From positions 62,001-126,000 of the forward strand of contig NZ_WWCL01000004.1 of NCBI RefSeq assembly GCF_009857835.1: 64,000 bases of DNA, in the 5' to 3' direction. Under the pieces are notes generated by a model that saw nothing but the letters and a program-made list of their open reading frames with translations, did no database searches and was not told where the DNA came from. The position numbers and the translations under genes were made by a program. This document shows, one piece after another, positions 20,475-31,676 of this stretch. Every line of letters begins with the position of its first letter. Positions within the stretch are counted from its first letter, which is position 1. The stretch is from Duganella fentianensis (GTDB lineage Bacteria; Pseudomonadota; Gammaproteobacteria; Burkholderiales; Burkholderiaceae_D).

Positions 20475-23156
20475 ATGACAAAAACCCTCATCATCGCCGA
20501 GAAGCCATCTGTCGCGAACGACATCGCGAAGACGCTGGGCGGCTTTACCAAGCACGATGAGTACTTTGAATCCGACGAGTTCGTGCTGTCCTCCGCCGTC
20601 GGTCACCTGCTGGAAATTGCCGTTCCGGAAGAACATGATGTGAAGCGTGGCAAATGGAGTTTTGCCCACCTGCCCATGATTCCGCCGTATTTCGCGCTCA
20701 ACCCTATCGCCAAGACGGAAGCACGGCTCAAGGTACTGAACAAGCTGATCAAGCGTAAAGATGTCACCACCCTCATCAACGCATGTGACGCGGGCCGCGA
20801 AGGGGAGCTGATTTTCCGCCTGATCGCGCAGAACGCCAAGGCCAAGCAGCCGGTCAAGCGGCTGTGGCTGCAGTCGATGACGCCGGGCGCCATCCGCGAA
20901 GGCTTTGCCCATCTGCGCAGCGATGAAGACATGATGCCGCTGGCCGATGCCGCACGCTGCCGCTCGGAAGCGGACTGGCTGATCGGCATTAACGGCACGC
21001 GAGCCATGACGGCGTTTAACTCGAAAGAGGGCGGTTTCTACCTGACCACGGTAGGCCGGGTGCAGACCCCGACGCTGTCCATCGTGGTCGAGCGGGAAGA
21101 GAAGATCAAGAAATTCGTGCCGCGCGACTTCTGGGAAGTGCGCGCCGAGTTCGTCTGCGCTGCCGGCGTGTACGAAGGCCGCTGGCTGGACACCAAATTC
21201 AAGAAGGACGAGAACGATCCGGAAAAACGCGCCGAGCGTCTGTGGAGCAAGACGGCCGCCGATACCATTGCGCTGGCCGTACGCGGCAAGCAGGGCAAGG
21301 TCACGGAAGAAGCCAAGCCGACCACCTCGATGGCGCCGGCCCTGTTCGATCTGACCAGCTTGCAGCGCGAAGCCAACTCGCGCTTCGGCTTCTCGGCCAA
21401 GAACACGCTGGGTCTGGCACAGGCCCTGTATGAAAAGCACAAAGTGCTGACCTACCCGCGTACTGATTCGCGCCATTTGCCGGAAGACTATATGCCGACG
21501 GTGAATCAGGCGCTGGAAGTGGTCAAGGAAAATCCTAACTACCACCAGTTCGCCAAGCAGATACTGGACAAGGGCTGGGTCAAGCCGAACAAGCGGATCT
21601 TCGATAACACCAAGATTTCCGATCACTTTGCGATCATCCCGACCACCATCGCGCCGAAGAATCTGTCCGAACCGGAACAGAAGCTGTACGACCTCGTGGT
21701 GCGCCGCTTCATGGCCGTGTTCTTCCCTGCGGCCGAGTTTCAGGTCACCACGCGCTACACGGAGGTGGCGGGCCATCAGTTCAAGACTGAAGGCAAGGTG
21801 ATGACCAATCCGGGCTGGCTGGCCATCTACGGCAAGGAAGCCGATAGCAAGGACGGCGCTGCCGACGGCGAAGCCAAAGGCAATCTGGTGCCGGTCGCCA
21901 AAGGCGAATCGGTACTGACGGATCAGGTTCATGCCAACGGTCTGGTGACCAAACCGCCAGCACGCTACACGGAAGCGACGCTGCTGTCGGCCATGGAAGG
22001 CGCGGGCAAGCTGGTGGAAGACGACGAACTGCGCGACGCCATGGCCGGTAAAGGTCTGGGCACGCCAGCCACGCGTGCGGCCACCATCGAAGGCCTGCTG
22101 ACGGAACGCTATCTGCTGCGCGAAGGGCGCGAGCTGATGCCAACCGCCAAAGCGTTCCAGCTGATGACCCTGCTGCGCGGTCTGGGAGTGAACGAACTGA
22201 CGGCGCCGGAGCTGACGGGCGAGTGGGAATACAAGCTGTCGCAGATGGAGAAGGGCAAAATTTCGCGTGACGAATTCATGCGCGAAATCGCCCAGATGGC
22301 GCAAGTCATCGTCAAGCGTGCCAAGGAGTACGACAACGACACCATCCCCGGCGACTACCATACGCTGCACACGCCATGCCCGAATTGCGGCAGCGTGGTG
22401 AAGGAAAACTATCGCCGCTTCGCCTGCACCAAGTGCGATTTCTCGATGAGCAAAACGCCGGGCAGCCGCCAGTTCGAAATCGCGGAAGTGGAACAGCTGC
22501 TGAAAGACCGTACCATCGGTCCGCTGCAGGGCTTCCGCTCCAAGATGGGCCGTCCGTTTGCGGCCATCCTGCGCATCGTGCGCGACGAAGACATCAGCAA
22601 CTTCAAGCTGGAGTTCGACTTCGGCCAGAACGATGATGCCGAGGATAGCGAGCCGGTCGACTTCACGGGCCAGACGCCGCTGGGTAGCTGCCCGAAATGC
22701 CAGGGCGGCGTGTATGAAATGGGGCTGGCCTATGTGTGCGAAAACACCATGGCCAAACCCAAGACTTGCGACTTCCGTAGTGGCCGCATCATTCTGCAGC
22801 AGGAAATCCTGCCCGAGCAGATGGCCAAGCTGCTCAACGATGGCAAGACGGATCTGCTGCCGGGCTTTGTCTCGCAGCGCACCCGCCGTCCGTTCAAGGC
22901 TTTCCTGACCCGTGGCAAAGACGGCAAGATCAGCTTCGAGTTCGAAGAGCGCAAAGCCAAGGCGCCGGCCAAAGGCAAGGCTGCTGCTGCGGCGGCCGAT
23001 CAGGCGGTAGAGGGCACAGACGAGGGCGCAGCGGCACCGGCCAAAAAGCCGGCTGCCAAGAAAGCCGCGCCCGCCAAGACAGCTGCAGCGAAGAAGCCTG
23101 CTGCCAAGAAAGCGCCGGCCAAGAAAGCCACAAGCAAGAAAGCCGCTGCCGAGTAA
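20475..23156 (+). CDS. topB: DNA topoisomerase III
   Basis: An 893-aa type IA topoisomerase that passes single strands and decatenates DNA. The Toprim domain starts MTKTLIIAEKPSVANDIAKT, with DAGREGELIF near 100. The active-site Tyr is in LTYPRTDSRHLPEDY (about 325). Zinc-ribbon-like modules follow at about 634 (CPNCGS...CTKC) and 736 (CPKC...C). The last 60 residues are a Lys/Ala/Pro-rich tail of repeated AAKK/APAKK units, likely a nonspecific DNA-binding extension. TopB is preferred to TopA because of the N-terminal IAEKPSVA motif. A strong terminator follows. Confidence 0.95.
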   Translation: MTKTLIIAEKPSVANDIAKTLGGFTKHDEYFESDEFVLSSAVGHLLEIAVPEEHDVKRGKWSFAHLPMIPPYFALNPIAKTEARLKVLNKLIKRKDVTTLINACDAGREGELIFRLIAQNAKAKQPVKRLWLQSMTPGAIREGFAHLRSDEDMMPLADAARCRSEADWLIGINGTRAMTAFNSKEGGFYLTTVGRVQTPTLSIVVEREEKIKKFVPRDFWEVRAEFVCAAGVYEGRWLDTKFKKDENDPEKRAERLWSKTAADTIALAVRGKQGKVTEEAKPTTSMAPALFDLTSLQREANSRFGFSAKNTLGLAQALYEKHKVLTYPRTDSRHLPEDYMPTVNQALEVVKENPNYHQFAKQILDKGWVKPNKRIFDNTKISDHFAIIPTTIAPKNLSEPEQKLYDLVVRRFMAVFFPAAEFQVTTRYTEVAGHQFKTEGKVMTNPGWLAIYGKEADSKDGAADGEAKGNLVPVAKGESVLTDQVHANGLVTKPPARYTEATLLSAMEGAGKLVEDDELRDAMAGKGLGTPATRAATIEGLLTERYLLREGRELMPTAKAFQLMTLLRGLGVNELTAPELTGEWEYKLSQMEKGKISRDEFMREIAQMAQVIVKRAKEYDNDTIPGDYHTLHTPCPNCGSVVKENYRRFACTKCDFSMSKTPGSRQFEIAEVEQLLKDRTIGPLQGFRSKMGRPFAAILRIVRDEDISNFKLEFDFGQNDDAEDSEPVDFTGQTPLGSCPKCQGGVYEMGLAYVCENTMAKPKTCDFRSGRIILQQEILPEQMAKLLNDGKTDLLPGFVSQRTRRPFKAFLTRGKDGKISFEFEERKAKAPAKGKAAAAAADQAVEGTDEGAAAPAKKPAAKKAAPAKTAAAKKPAAKKAPAKKATSKKAAAE

Positions 23157-23187
23157 GCCGGCGCGCTAGTGCTGGCAGACGGCAGGC

Positions 23188-23222
23188 ACAAAAAAACGGA
23201 ACCCGCGGGTTCCGTTTTTTTA
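23188..23222. terminator. Bidirectional terminator between topB and the M1 peptidase gene
   Basis: A perfect stem ggaacccgcgggttcc is flanked by an A-run on the left and a T-run on the right. It can end topB on the plus strand and the converging permease-peptidase gene on the minus strand. Confidence 0.92.
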
Positions 23223-23247
23223 TGGGCACTGACCGGTGCTAGCCGCG

Positions 23248-26200
23248 TCAGAGCGGCAGCAGTTCGACGTTGATCATATTGTCGCGCGGCTTGCGGTCGA
23301 TCAGCTTGTTGTCGGGATCGATGCCGGCCTTGGCCGGACGGCCGTTGACGATCACCGTGTACAGATTATCCTTGTGGGTAATCAGCTTGCGTTCGCGGTA
23401 CAGGCTGTTGCCGTCCTTGTCGTCTATGCCCACTTCTATCCAGTCGCGCAGCAGCATGTCCATTTCGGCACCCTGTTCGCTGGCGCGCACCTTGGCCGCA
23501 CTGACGCTGAAGGCCACTTCGTAGCGTCCGTCCGGCAGGCGGCGTGCGCTGGCCGAGATGGCATGGTTCTCGTACAGCACGATATGGTTGAACACATCGT
23601 CGATCAGGTAGGCATAGTCGGGCGGGGTGATCTTGCGCAGTGCTTCCACCAGCACCGTCACCGAAGGATAGGGGCCGGCGCGGTGGTGGTATTCGGCCAG
23701 CATCTCTTTCAGCGCCGCGTTGATGCGCGTCTCGCCTATGGCCTCCTGCAGCTGGTACATGGCCAGACTGCCTTTGCGGTACTGGATGTAGTTCTGGTTT
23801 TCATTATCGGCCAGCGGCAATTCCTTTTTGCGCTCGATGGCACGGCCCATCAGATACTGCTCGAGGTCGTAGCGCAGGAAGCGCCGCATGCGCTCGGGCC
23901 CGACGTTTTTCTTCATCACCATCAGGGCCGAATACTCGGCCAGCGTTTCGCTCAGCACGGTAGCGCCACGGGTGTTGCCGCCCACTAGCTGATGGCCCCA
24001 CCACTGGTGCGCCACTTCGTGCGCGGTGACGTAGAACGGGTAGTCGACGTCTTTGGGGTTGCGGTCATTCACCTTGGCGATGAAGCCTAGCGCTTCCGAA
24101 TAGGCGATGGTGGTGGGCAGCGATTGCGCATAGCTGGCGTAGCGGGGGAACTCGACGATGCGTACCAGCTTGTTCTGGTAGGGGCCGAAGTTGCGCGTGT
24201 AGTAGTCCAGCGCTTCCTTGATGCCCTTGTTCATGCGCTCAAGGTTGTAGCTGTGGCCGGGGTGGTAGTAGAGCTCGATGCTGACATCCTGCCACCAGTC
24301 GCGCTTGACCTGATAGCGCGCCGACTGGAAGGCGTACAGATTGAGGATGGGTTGCTCCATCCTGTAGTGGTAGTAGTGGCGCTGCTTGCTGCTCCATTGC
24401 TTGAGCAGCGTGCCCGGTGCGATGGCGATCTGGTCGGCGCTGGTGCTGACGGTGGCATCGAAGCTGATCCAGTCGGCATCATTGCTGACGTTGTTGTTGG
24501 CGAGGCCGGCGGCATCGTCGCGCGGCGGCAGCTGGTCGCGCGCCGGCAGGCCGTGTTTCTTGCGATCGCCTGCGTCCTGCAATTCCAGCGCGCTCTGGTA
24601 GCCGATGTGCGGCAGCACCTGATTGCTGAAGAAGGTGCCGTTGGCGATCACGGGGGTTTCCTCGCCCAGCCCCAGTATGCCTTGCGGCCGGTAGGCCAGA
24701 TCGAAATCCATGGCCAGCTTGTCGCCCGGTGCCAGCGGCGTGACCAGTTTGTAGCTGTAGAAGCCCAGCACGGTGTCGCGCAGGCCGGGGCGGGTGGCCT
24801 GACTGAAGCGCACGGTATAGCTGGTGGCCTTGTGGTCCTGATACACGATCACGTCGGTGACGGGCTGGCTGCCCTTATTCTGCAGCAGGTAGCGGCCTTT
24901 GACGGTCAGTGCGCGCTGGGCCGGCTCGATCGCCACGTCCAGTTTGACGTCGGTGATGCGGGCCTGCGGCAGCGCCAGATACTGGCGGTACTGGCGTTCG
25001 TAGCTGGCACGGTCGGCATCCTTCTGGTAGGCCGATTCGTAGCGGTTGGCCACGTGGGTGTTGTAGTACAGCAGGCCGCCCGTGCCGCCGAATACCAGCA
25101 GGCCCAGTGCGAAGCCGGCCAGTACCGGCGGCGTCAGGCCGTGGCGCGCCAGTTGCAAACGCTGCGCCCAGCTATGCGGTGTGCCGCGCGACCAGAACAG
25201 CAGGGACAGCAGCACCAGCACGATTGCGGCGCCGCTCCAGTACAGCAGGAACCAGTTTTCGCGCGCCAGGTAGTGGCCGTAGCCATTCATGGCCGAGTAG
25301 ATGAAGCTGGGCATATTGCCGAAGATGAGCATGGGATCATCGATGCCCAGCGAGCTGCTGGCAATGCTGATGATGTAGTACACGATCATGGCGAAGTAGG
25401 CCACGTAGCGCTGGTTGATCAGCACCTGCAGGGCGATGGCCAGCACGGCATGCAGGGCATAGCCGGGCAGCAGCACGAGGAACAGGTGGTGCGCATACAG
25501 GCCCGGTTCGAGCAGGAAATAGCCCTGCGCGATCTGGATGCTCATGCCGCATAACATCACCACCAGCATCAGCAGGGCCTGCAGGCCGATCAGGGCCAGC
25601 AGCTTGGAGAACAGGGGTAGCCAGTTGGGGATGGGGAGCGCATCGAACATCTGGCTGACGTGTGCCTCGCGCTCGCGCCAGACCAGCTCACCGGCATAGA
25701 ACGTGGTGATGATGAACATGAACAGGGCGAAAGTCTCGCTGATCGCTTCCAGCACCAGATAGGTGACGGGGTAGGTGGCGGTGCCGTACAGCGAGCCCAG
25801 TTCCAGCGAGTTGGCATACATCATCAGCACGCCGGCCAGCACGATGACGAGGAAGTAGATGTTCTTGGTGCTTTCGCGCAAATTCATCCAGCTCATCTTG
25901 GCCAGCAGCAGGGTCAGGCTGCGGCTGGCGAAGTCGGGTGCCTGGCGGGTTTGCTCGGCCGTGCTGCTGAGCGGGCGGGCTTCTTCGCCTTCGCTGCGGG
26001 CGCGGCCCGTATCGAGGCTGGCGATGAAGTGGAAGCGCCAGTAGCCGGCCAGCAGGCCGACGATGGCGAAGGATGCCCACATCAGGCGGTTCACCAGATA
26101 CACGCCTTCCGGCCAGAACATGCGGGTATTGCGTTCGATGATGGGCCAGTATTCCGTCACGCGGCCCACGGCCATAGTGCCGAACGGGTCGATCAGGGCG

Positions 26201-26820
26201 GCCAGGGTCTTGTAGTCGAGGTCGCGCGCCAGACCGGGCGCCACCAGATAGGCTACCAGCATCACCACGCTGGAAATATACACCGGCAGCATGCGCCGGC
26301 TCAGCGCGGCCAGCATGAAAAAGACGGCGCCGAAGATCAGGATATTCGGCAGCACGACCAGCAGATAGGGTATCAGATAGGCCAGCAGGCTGGGCTCGGC
26401 CAGCTTGTCGGGATCGATGCCGGGCAGATAGCGGCCCAGCCAGGCACCGAGCATGATGCTGGTGAAAATGATGGCCAGCGTCAGATAGGCGCCGAGGAAG
26501 CGGCCGAACATATACTGGGCTTTGCTGATGGGCGCACTGAAGAAGAAGTGCTGCATGTCGTATTCGAAATCCTGCTGCACCGAGCGGCCCATCATGGCGG
26601 CAATCACCACCACGCCGAACGAGCCCAGATAGCTGGCTGTCAGCATCAGCGAGCGGGGCGAATCGATCATCACGCCGCCGAAGCTGACATTGGCCTGTTT
26701 CAGCGCGCCGCCGGCCGCCGCCATCCACAGCAGGGCAAGGGCGAAGAACCCGGCGAAATACACCCAGGTGGAGAGCAGCTTGAGGCGCTGGCGCGCTTCA
26801 AAAGAGGCGATGGCGAACAT
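23248..26820 (-). CDS. ABC permease fused to M1 family metallopeptidase
   Basis: A 1190-aa fusion. Residues 1 to about 590 carry a dozen membrane segments of an ABC-2 type permease. A junction of beta-rich sequence follows, then a gluzincin (M1) domain with [11 protein letters not shown] (H934, E935, H938) and the third zinc ligand in LSETLAEY (E958). The E is one residue further from the HExxH than in classical M1 enzymes, as is usual in this fused subfamily. The catalytic part should face the periplasm. The ATPase gene lies 9 bp upstream, so the pair forms one transporter. The substrate is unknown. Confidence 0.9.
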   Translation of the reverse strand: MFAIASFEARQRLKLLSTWVYFAGFFALALLWMAAAGGALKQANVSFGGVMIDSPRSLMLTASYLGSFGVVVIAAMMGRSVQQDFEYDMQHFFFSAPISKAQYMFGRFLGAYLTLAIIFTSIMLGAWLGRYLPGIDPDKLAEPSLLAYLIPYLLVVLPNILIFGAVFFMLAALSRRMLPVYISSVVMLVAYLVAPGLARDLDYKTLAALIDPFGTMAVGRVTEYWPIIERNTRMFWPEGVYLVNRLMWASFAIVGLLAGYWRFHFIASLDTGRARSEGEEARPLSSTAEQTRQAPDFASRSLTLLLAKMSWMNLRESTKNIYFLVIVLAGVLMMYANSLELGSLYGTATYPVTYLVLEAISETFALFMFIITTFYAGELVWREREAHVSQMFDALPIPNWLPLFSKLLALIGLQALLMLVVMLCGMSIQIAQGYFLLEPGLYAHHLFLVLLPGYALHAVLAIALQVLINQRYVAYFAMIVYYIISIASSSLGIDDPMLIFGNMPSFIYSAMNGYGHYLARENWFLLYWSGAAIVLVLLSLLFWSRGTPHSWAQRLQLARHGLTPPVLAGFALGLLVFGGTGGLLYYNTHVANRYESAYQKDADRASYERQYRQYLALPQARITDVKLDVAIEPAQRALTVKGRYLLQNKGSQPVTDVIVYQDHKATSYTVRFSQATRPGLRDTVLGFYSYKLVTPLAPGDKLAMDFDLAYRPQGILGLGEETPVIANGTFFSNQVLPHIGYQSALELQDAGDRKKHGLPARDQLPPRDDAAGLANNNVSNDADWISFDATVSTSADQIAIAPGTLLKQWSSKQRHYYHYRMEQPILNLYAFQSARYQVKRDWWQDVSIELYYHPGHSYNLERMNKGIKEALDYYTRNFGPYQNKLVRIVEFPRYASYAQSLPTTIAYSEALGFIAKVNDRNPKDVDYPFYVTAHEVAHQWWGHQLVGGNTRGATVLSETLAEYSALMVMKKNVGPERMRRFLRYDLEQYLMGRAIERKKELPLADNENQNYIQYRKGSLAMYQLQEAIGETRINAALKEMLAEYHHRAGPYPSVTVLVEALRKITPPDYAYLIDDVFNHIVLYENHAISASARRLPDGRYEVAFSVSAAKVRASEQGAEMDMLLRDWIEVGIDDKDGNSLYRERKLITHKDNLYTVIVNGRPAKAGIDPDNKLIDRKPRDNMINVELLPL

Positions 26821-26829
26821 GATCTATCC

Positions 26830-27723
<894 letters not shown>

Positions 27724-27967
27724 ACTAACTCCTGTGGCGGGCATGGCCCTATTTCTACGTAGCTATACACTTTACATAGATGGCATTGTATTGAACTTGT
27801 GCAGGACATGGGCGCGGATTGCGATAGTCGGCATAAAGATTGCGCCAAGATGCAAAAAAGCCCTACTGGACGGCAAGCGAATATGTGCACTGGGGAAATA
27901 CCCACACTGTGCTGCAGTTTCGTACGGTTTCATATCCGCACAGCATCGATTATGGGAAAATGGGCAG

Positions 27968-28459
27968 ATGAATCCGGAACTCCAAGAAAAGATACTGGCC
28001 GTTACCCGCTGTGGCGTGGACCGGCACGAAGCCACCGGCTTTTTCCGCGTGGCGCTGGGGCTGTATTACCTGTCCGGCCTGATGACCAAGGAAACCCTGG
28101 ATTTCAAGCGGCTGGACCGTCAGTTCAACCGTTTCATCTACCACACCATAGGCAAGGGCCATAGCATCACCAGCATCCTGCAGTACATGAGCGGGGAGAA
28201 AGTGGTGCCTGTGCTGGAGTCCAAGCGCTTTCTGCGCGCATTCGGCGAATACTGCACGGAAGTGCCAGTGGAGAATATACCCTTCCTGCTGGGGCTGAAT
28301 CTGAGTGTGGCAAAAGATATCTCCAAGATCGATGTGCGCGGCCCCGTGGCCGATTACATCGAACGCCAGCGCCAGTTGCGCGAGGCGGCCGAGCAGGCCG
28401 AACAGGCTGCTCAGGCGGCGCCTGATGTAGCGCCGGATGCAGGGGCTGAGCGCGGCTAA
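27968..28459 (+). CDS. Conserved hypothetical protein
   Basis: A 163-aa protein with no signal peptide or membrane helix. It has a mixed helical N-terminal region (MNPELQEKILAVTRCGVDRH), a basic patch (DFKRLDRQFNRFIYHTIGKG), and an Ala/Glu/Gln-rich low-complexity tail (about 137-155: REAAEQAEQAAQAAPD). I recognise no family. The frame extends upstream to a possible start at 27695, but that stretch lacks coding character and overlaps the divergent promoter region. It precedes coq7 by 57 bp. Confidence 0.65.
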   Translation: MNPELQEKILAVTRCGVDRHEATGFFRVALGLYYLSGLMTKETLDFKRLDRQFNRFIYHTIGKGHSITSILQYMSGEKVVPVLESKRFLRAFGEYCTEVPVENIPFLLGLNLSVAKDISKIDVRGPVADYIERQRQLREAAEQAEQAAQAAPDVAPDAGAERG

Positions 28460-28483
28460 GAGTGAAAATCAGCGGCAGCGCCG

Positions 28484-28489
28484 TATAAT
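28484..28489 (+). promoter_or_regulatory. -10 element for coq7
   Basis: TATAAT lies 27 bp before the coq7 ATG, giving a predicted leader of about 20 nt. No strong -35 box is seen. Confidence 0.5.
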
Positions 28490-28516
28490 ATGCGCTCCCA
28501 TATTCTCGAGTTTGCC

Positions 28517-29155
28517 ATGGCTTACAAGCACACCCCACTGGACCGTTTCATCTCTGGCGCCGACAAGGCTTTGCGTGTGATCACGGGTGTGGCCTCGGCT
28601 TCGCGCCCGACGCCGGCCCTGCACATTCCCGACGCGCAAATGAGCGACGCCGAGCGCCGCCATAGTGCCGGGCTGATGCGGGTCAACCATGTGGGCGAAG
28701 TGTGCGCGCAGGCGCTATACAACTCGCAGGGCCGCTTTGCCAAGACGGAGGAAATCCGCGCCCAGTTCGAGCAGGCCGGCCGCGAGGAAGAAGATCATCT
28801 GGCGTGGACGGCGCAGCGGCTGGAAGAGCTGGGCTCGCATATCAGCGTGCTCAACCCGCTGTTCTATGCCGGTGCCTATGCGCTGGGCACGGTGGCGGCC
28901 GTGATCGGCGACGGCGCCAGTCTGGGCTTTGTGGTGGAAACGGAACGTCAGGTGGAAGCCCATCTGGAGAGCCATCTGCAGAAACTGCCCGAGCAGGATG
29001 GCCGCTCGCGCGCGATCGTCGACCAGATGCGCATCGATGAAATCGAGCACGGCGCAGCCGCACAGGCGCTGGGCGCGATCAACACGCCAGCACCGGTGCA
29101 GGCAGTGATGGCGGTGATGGGCAAGGTGATGACCAGCACCGCTTATTACATCTAA
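28517..29155 (+). CDS. coq7: 2-polyprenyl-3-methyl-6-methoxy-1,4-benzoquinone monooxygenase
   Basis: A 212-aa di-iron hydroxylase of ubiquinone synthesis, catalysing a late ring hydroxylation. Carboxylate-bridged di-iron ligands are seen in [12 protein letters not shown] (E61), REEEDHLAW (E91/H94), and the second-half pair [13 protein letters not shown] and IDEIEHG. Start chosen at [11 protein letters not shown]; the in-frame ATG at 28490 overlaps the -10 region. Length fits bacterial Coq7 proteins. The gene appears monocistronic between an unknown gene and the convergent osmC-like gene. Confidence 0.95.
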   Translation: MAYKHTPLDRFISGADKALRVITGVASASRPTPALHIPDAQMSDAERRHSAGLMRVNHVGEVCAQALYNSQGRFAKTEEIRAQFEQAGREEEDHLAWTAQRLEELGSHISVLNPLFYAGAYALGTVAAVIGDGASLGFVVETERQVEAHLESHLQKLPEQDGRSRAIVDQMRIDEIEHGAAAQALGAINTPAPVQAVMAVMGKVMTSTAYYI

Positions 29156-29194
29156 GATTACATCCAGGCGCAGCCGCCTAAAACGGCATCCAGA

Positions 29195-29617
29195 TCAAGC
29201 TTCGATAATCTCGAAGGAGTGGGTGATGTTGGCGGTTTTCGCCAGCATGATGGAAGCCGAGCAATATTTTTCGTGCGACAGTTTGACGGCGCGTTCCACT
29301 GCTTCCGGTTTCAGGTCTTTGCCCGTCACGGTGAAGTGGAAATGGATGCTGGTGAAGACTTTCGGTTCCGTTTCGGCGCGTTCGGCTTTCAGCGTGCACT
29401 CGCAGCCGCGGACATCGGCGCGGCCTTTTTTCAGGATCAGCACGACATCATAGGCCGAGCAGCCGCCCGTGCCGAGCAGCACCATTTCCATGGGGCGAGG
29501 GGCCAGATTGTGGCCGCCGCCTTCCGGTGCGCCATCCATGTTGACCAGATGGCCGGAACCCGTCTGTGCCAAAAAACTCATGCCCGTAGGGCCATTCCAG
29601 CTAACTTTGCATTCCAT
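29195..29617 (-). CDS. OsmC family protein (YhfA-like)
   Basis: A 140-aa protein of the OsmC/Ohr superfamily, whose members often reduce hydroperoxides with two cysteines. The pair is present: Cys in LGTGGCSAYDVV (about 53) and Cys in HEKYCSASIML (about 120). The sequence is closest in pattern to YhfA, a member of uncertain role, rather than Ohr. The ATG is preceded by ggagag at 5 bp. It converges with coq7 and is divergent from rplM. Confidence 0.9.
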   Translation of the reverse strand: MECKVSWNGPTGMSFLAQTGSGHLVNMDGAPEGGGHNLAPRPMEMVLLGTGGCSAYDVVLILKKGRADVRGCECTLKAERAETEPKVFTSIHFHFTVTGKDLKPEAVERAVKLSHEKYCSASIMLAKTANITHSFEIIEA

Positions 29618-29756
29618 CGTGCTCTCCGCGTGTAAAGGTTGGCCGTATTGTAATGGACTGGCGCTAGGCTGGCAGGCGCACGCCCCGTAATCGGGGCGAA
29701 ACTGCGGGCCAGCGCAGAAAAATGCCGGCCAGCGGGCCGGAAAAGCGCATCCAGCC

Positions 29757-29786
29757 TTGACTTGCGGTGGATTTGGCGTTTATACT
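29757..29786 (+). promoter_or_regulatory. Promoter of rplM-rpsI
   Basis: TTGACT (29757-29762) and TATACT (29781-29786) are separated by 18 bp, a good sigma-70 match. A leader of about 98 nt before rplM holds a hairpin (29831-29850). Confidence 0.7.
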
Positions 29787-29830
29787 TGTCGGCTTTCCAT
29801 TCGCTCAGGAAAGTAAATAAGAAGGCCGAG

Positions 29831-29850
29831 TCCGCTGAAGCTGTGGCGGA
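29831..29850 (+). promoter_or_regulatory. Hairpin in the rplM leader
   Basis: tccgc (29831-29835) pairs with gcgga (29846-29850). L13 is known to control its own operon through the mRNA leader in E. coli, so this hairpin could be the local regulatory element. That is inference from position only. Confidence 0.35.
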
Positions 29851-29890
29851 ACCACCATTTGAGCGTGTTTCAATTAATTAGGAAGTCAAC

Positions 29891-30319
29891 ATGAAAACTT
29901 TTTCCGCCAAGGGCCATGAAGTCCAGCGCGATTGGTTCGTGATTGACGCGACGGACAAAGTCCTCGGACGTGTTGCCAGCGAAGTGGCACTCCGACTGCG
30001 CGGCAAACACAAGCCAGAATTTACTCCTCACGTCGACACCGGTGACTACATCGTCATCGTTAACGCAGGCAAACTGCGCGTGACCGGCACCAAAGCAACC
30101 GAGAAGACCTACTACCGTCACTCGGGCTACCCAGGTGGCATCTACGAGACCAACTTCCTGAAAATGCAACAGCGTTTCCCAGGTCGTGCTCTGGAGAAGG
30201 CCGTTAAGGGCATGCTGCCAAAAGGCCCACTGGGCTACGCAATGATCAAGAAGCTGAAAGTGTACGCTGAGGGTACTCACCCACACGCTGCTCAGCAACC
30301 TAAAGCACTCGAAATCTAA
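29891..30319 (+). CDS. rplM: 50S ribosomal protein L13
   Basis: A 142-aa ribosomal protein. It matches L13 throughout: [64 protein letters not shown] and [14 protein letters not shown] ribosome site (aggaag) precedes the ATG. It is the first gene of the conserved rplM-rpsI operon, 9 bp from rpsI. Codon choice is visibly plainer than in neighbours, as expected for a highly expressed gene. Confidence 0.99.
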   Translation: MKTFSAKGHEVQRDWFVIDATDKVLGRVASEVALRLRGKHKPEFTPHVDTGDYIVIVNAGKLRVTGTKATEKTYYRHSGYPGGIYETNFLKMQQRFPGRALEKAVKGMLPKGPLGYAMIKKLKVYAEGTHPHAAQQPKALEI

Positions 30320-30328
30320 GGAACTGAC

Positions 30329-30721
30329 ATGATCGGTAACTACAATTACGGCACCGGCCGTCGCAAGAGTGCAGTAGCTCGTGTGTTCATCAAAGTTGGC
30401 ACTGGCCAAATCATCGTCAACGGCAAACCAGCTGCTGAATACTTCTCCCGTGAAACCGGCCTGATGGTAATCCGTCAACCGCTGGAACTGACCGGCAACG
30501 TTGAACGTTTCGACATCAAAGTCAACGTACACGGCGGCGGTGAGTCGGGTCAAGCAGGTGCAGTTCGTCACGGTATCACCCGCGCTCTGATCGACTACGA
30601 TTCGGGCCTGAAAGGTGACCTGGCACGCGCTGGCTTCGTAACCCGCGATGCACGTGAAGTTGAACGTAAAAAAGTTGGTCTGCGCAAAGCACGTCGCGCA
30701 AAACAATTCTCGAAGCGTTAA
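30329..30721 (+). CDS. rpsI: 30S ribosomal protein S9
   Basis: A 130-aa ribosomal protein S9. It starts [20 protein letters not shown], contains the [15 protein letters not shown] core, and ends with the basic tail [17 protein letters not shown] that reaches the decoding site. It follows rplM by 9 bp with ribosome site aaggaa. Two hairpins downstream end the operon. Confidence 0.99.
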   Translation: MIGNYNYGTGRRKSAVARVFIKVGTGQIIVNGKPAAEYFSRETGLMVIRQPLELTGNVERFDIKVNVHGGGESGQAGAVRHGITRALIDYDSGLKGDLARAGFVTRDAREVERKKVGLRKARRAKQFSKR

Positions 30722-30733
30722 TCGCTTTTGGTC

Positions 30734-30803
30734 GACACGGTCTCTGCACCGTGTCTTCCCTGCGGCAGCCGCCACACCCTTGGGTCTGGCGGCTGTTGTG
30801 TTT
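30734..30803 (+). terminator. Two hairpins ending the rplM-rpsI operon
   Basis: The first hairpin has arms gacacggt/accgtgtc (30734-30755). The second has cagccgcca/tggcggctg (30766-30795) and is followed by ttgtgtttt. The second is the likelier terminator. Confidence 0.75.
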
Positions 30804-30866
30804 TCTGGGCTTGTTAAAGCTTCAATTAGCTGTCATAATTGAAAGTTTCCACATTCGAAAATACGC

Positions 30867-31580
30867 ATGAAACGCTTCTTGTCTGCTGTTCTGCTGGTCG
30901 CCGCCGTTGTGGCCGCGCCCGCCCAGGCCCAATCGTCGGCCTCTGCCGGGATCGACGGCTATACCCAATGGTCGCAAATTCCCTTCAATTCGACCGACCA
31001 CAACAACTACCCGACCTTCAGTTTCACTTCGCTCCAGAGCGACACGACGGTGCGTTACTTCGCCAATCTGAACGCGGTGCCGGTAGAGTTGAAGGGCAGC
31101 AGCGCGGATTCCCTGAGCACTTACTTGCCGGTTGGTAATAGCAATGCGCTGGCAGTTTCGTCCAATGTAACGAACTCGGCCGAATCGTGGGCGGACCAGG
31201 GGCTGGTCTACAGCAGCGCCAGCACCAGGATCACTTTTATTGCCAGCAATGGTTACACCGAATTCTCCATGCCACTGTTTGCCAGTGTCATGACGATGAA
31301 TGGCGGCTGGGGGCACGCCAATGTCTCGGTAACGGGTGCGGTGTTTGTGGGCAGCCAGTTCATTCCGCTGTCCTACAACCTGGAAACCAGCACGGGTAGC
31401 CTGCACGAGACCATGCGCGGCTCGTTTGGTACGGCGCCGGGTGCGACGGCCTACGGCTATCTGAATATCGTTTCGCAATCCTGGGCCAACGCCCCGACGC
31501 CGGTGCCGGAGCCTGCTACCTACGGCATGCTGCTGGCGGGTCTGGGCCTGCTGGGCCTGGTGCGCCGCGCACGTCGCTAA
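30867..31580 (+). CDS. PEP-CTERM sorted exoprotein
   Basis: A 237-aa secreted protein. It has an N-terminal signal peptide (about 1-22, ending AQA-Q), a Ser/Thr/Asn-rich body with no recognised enzyme motif, and a textbook PEP-CTERM tail: PVPEPATYGM, a hydrophobic helix (LLAGLGLLGLV) and the basic end RRARR. The tail is recognised by the EpsH-type exosortase system, which must be encoded elsewhere. Such proteins are typically linked to exopolysaccharide and the cell surface. Monocistronic, with its own terminator. Confidence 0.9.
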   Translation: MKRFLSAVLLVAAVVAAPAQAQSSASAGIDGYTQWSQIPFNSTDHNNYPTFSFTSLQSDTTVRYFANLNAVPVELKGSSADSLSTYLPVGNSNALAVSSNVTNSAESWADQGLVYSSASTRITFIASNGYTEFSMPLFASVMTMNGGWGHANVSVTGAVFVGSQFIPLSYNLETSTGSLHETMRGSFGTAPGATAYGYLNIVSQSWANAPTPVPEPATYGMLLAGLGLLGLVRRARR

Positions 31581-31617
31581 ACTGATGTGAGGCGCGGCGC
31601 GTGGCGCCGCTACCTGA

Positions 31618-31660
31618 TAAAATGGCGGGTCATGCGCGCATGACGCGCCATTTTTCTTTT
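31618..31660 (+). terminator. Terminator between the PEP-CTERM gene and argC
   Basis: A long near-perfect hairpin of aaaatggcg and cgccatttt with an inner gtcatgcg/cgcatgac stem is followed by ttctttt. The argC ATG is only 17 bp beyond. Confidence 0.88.
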
Positions 31661-31676
31661 GTAAGGGACAAACAAC

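Noticed and set aside
20349..22370. 673-codon frame opposite topB
   Set aside because: Antisense of the conserved topoisomerase gene, with no recognisable motif and no start context.
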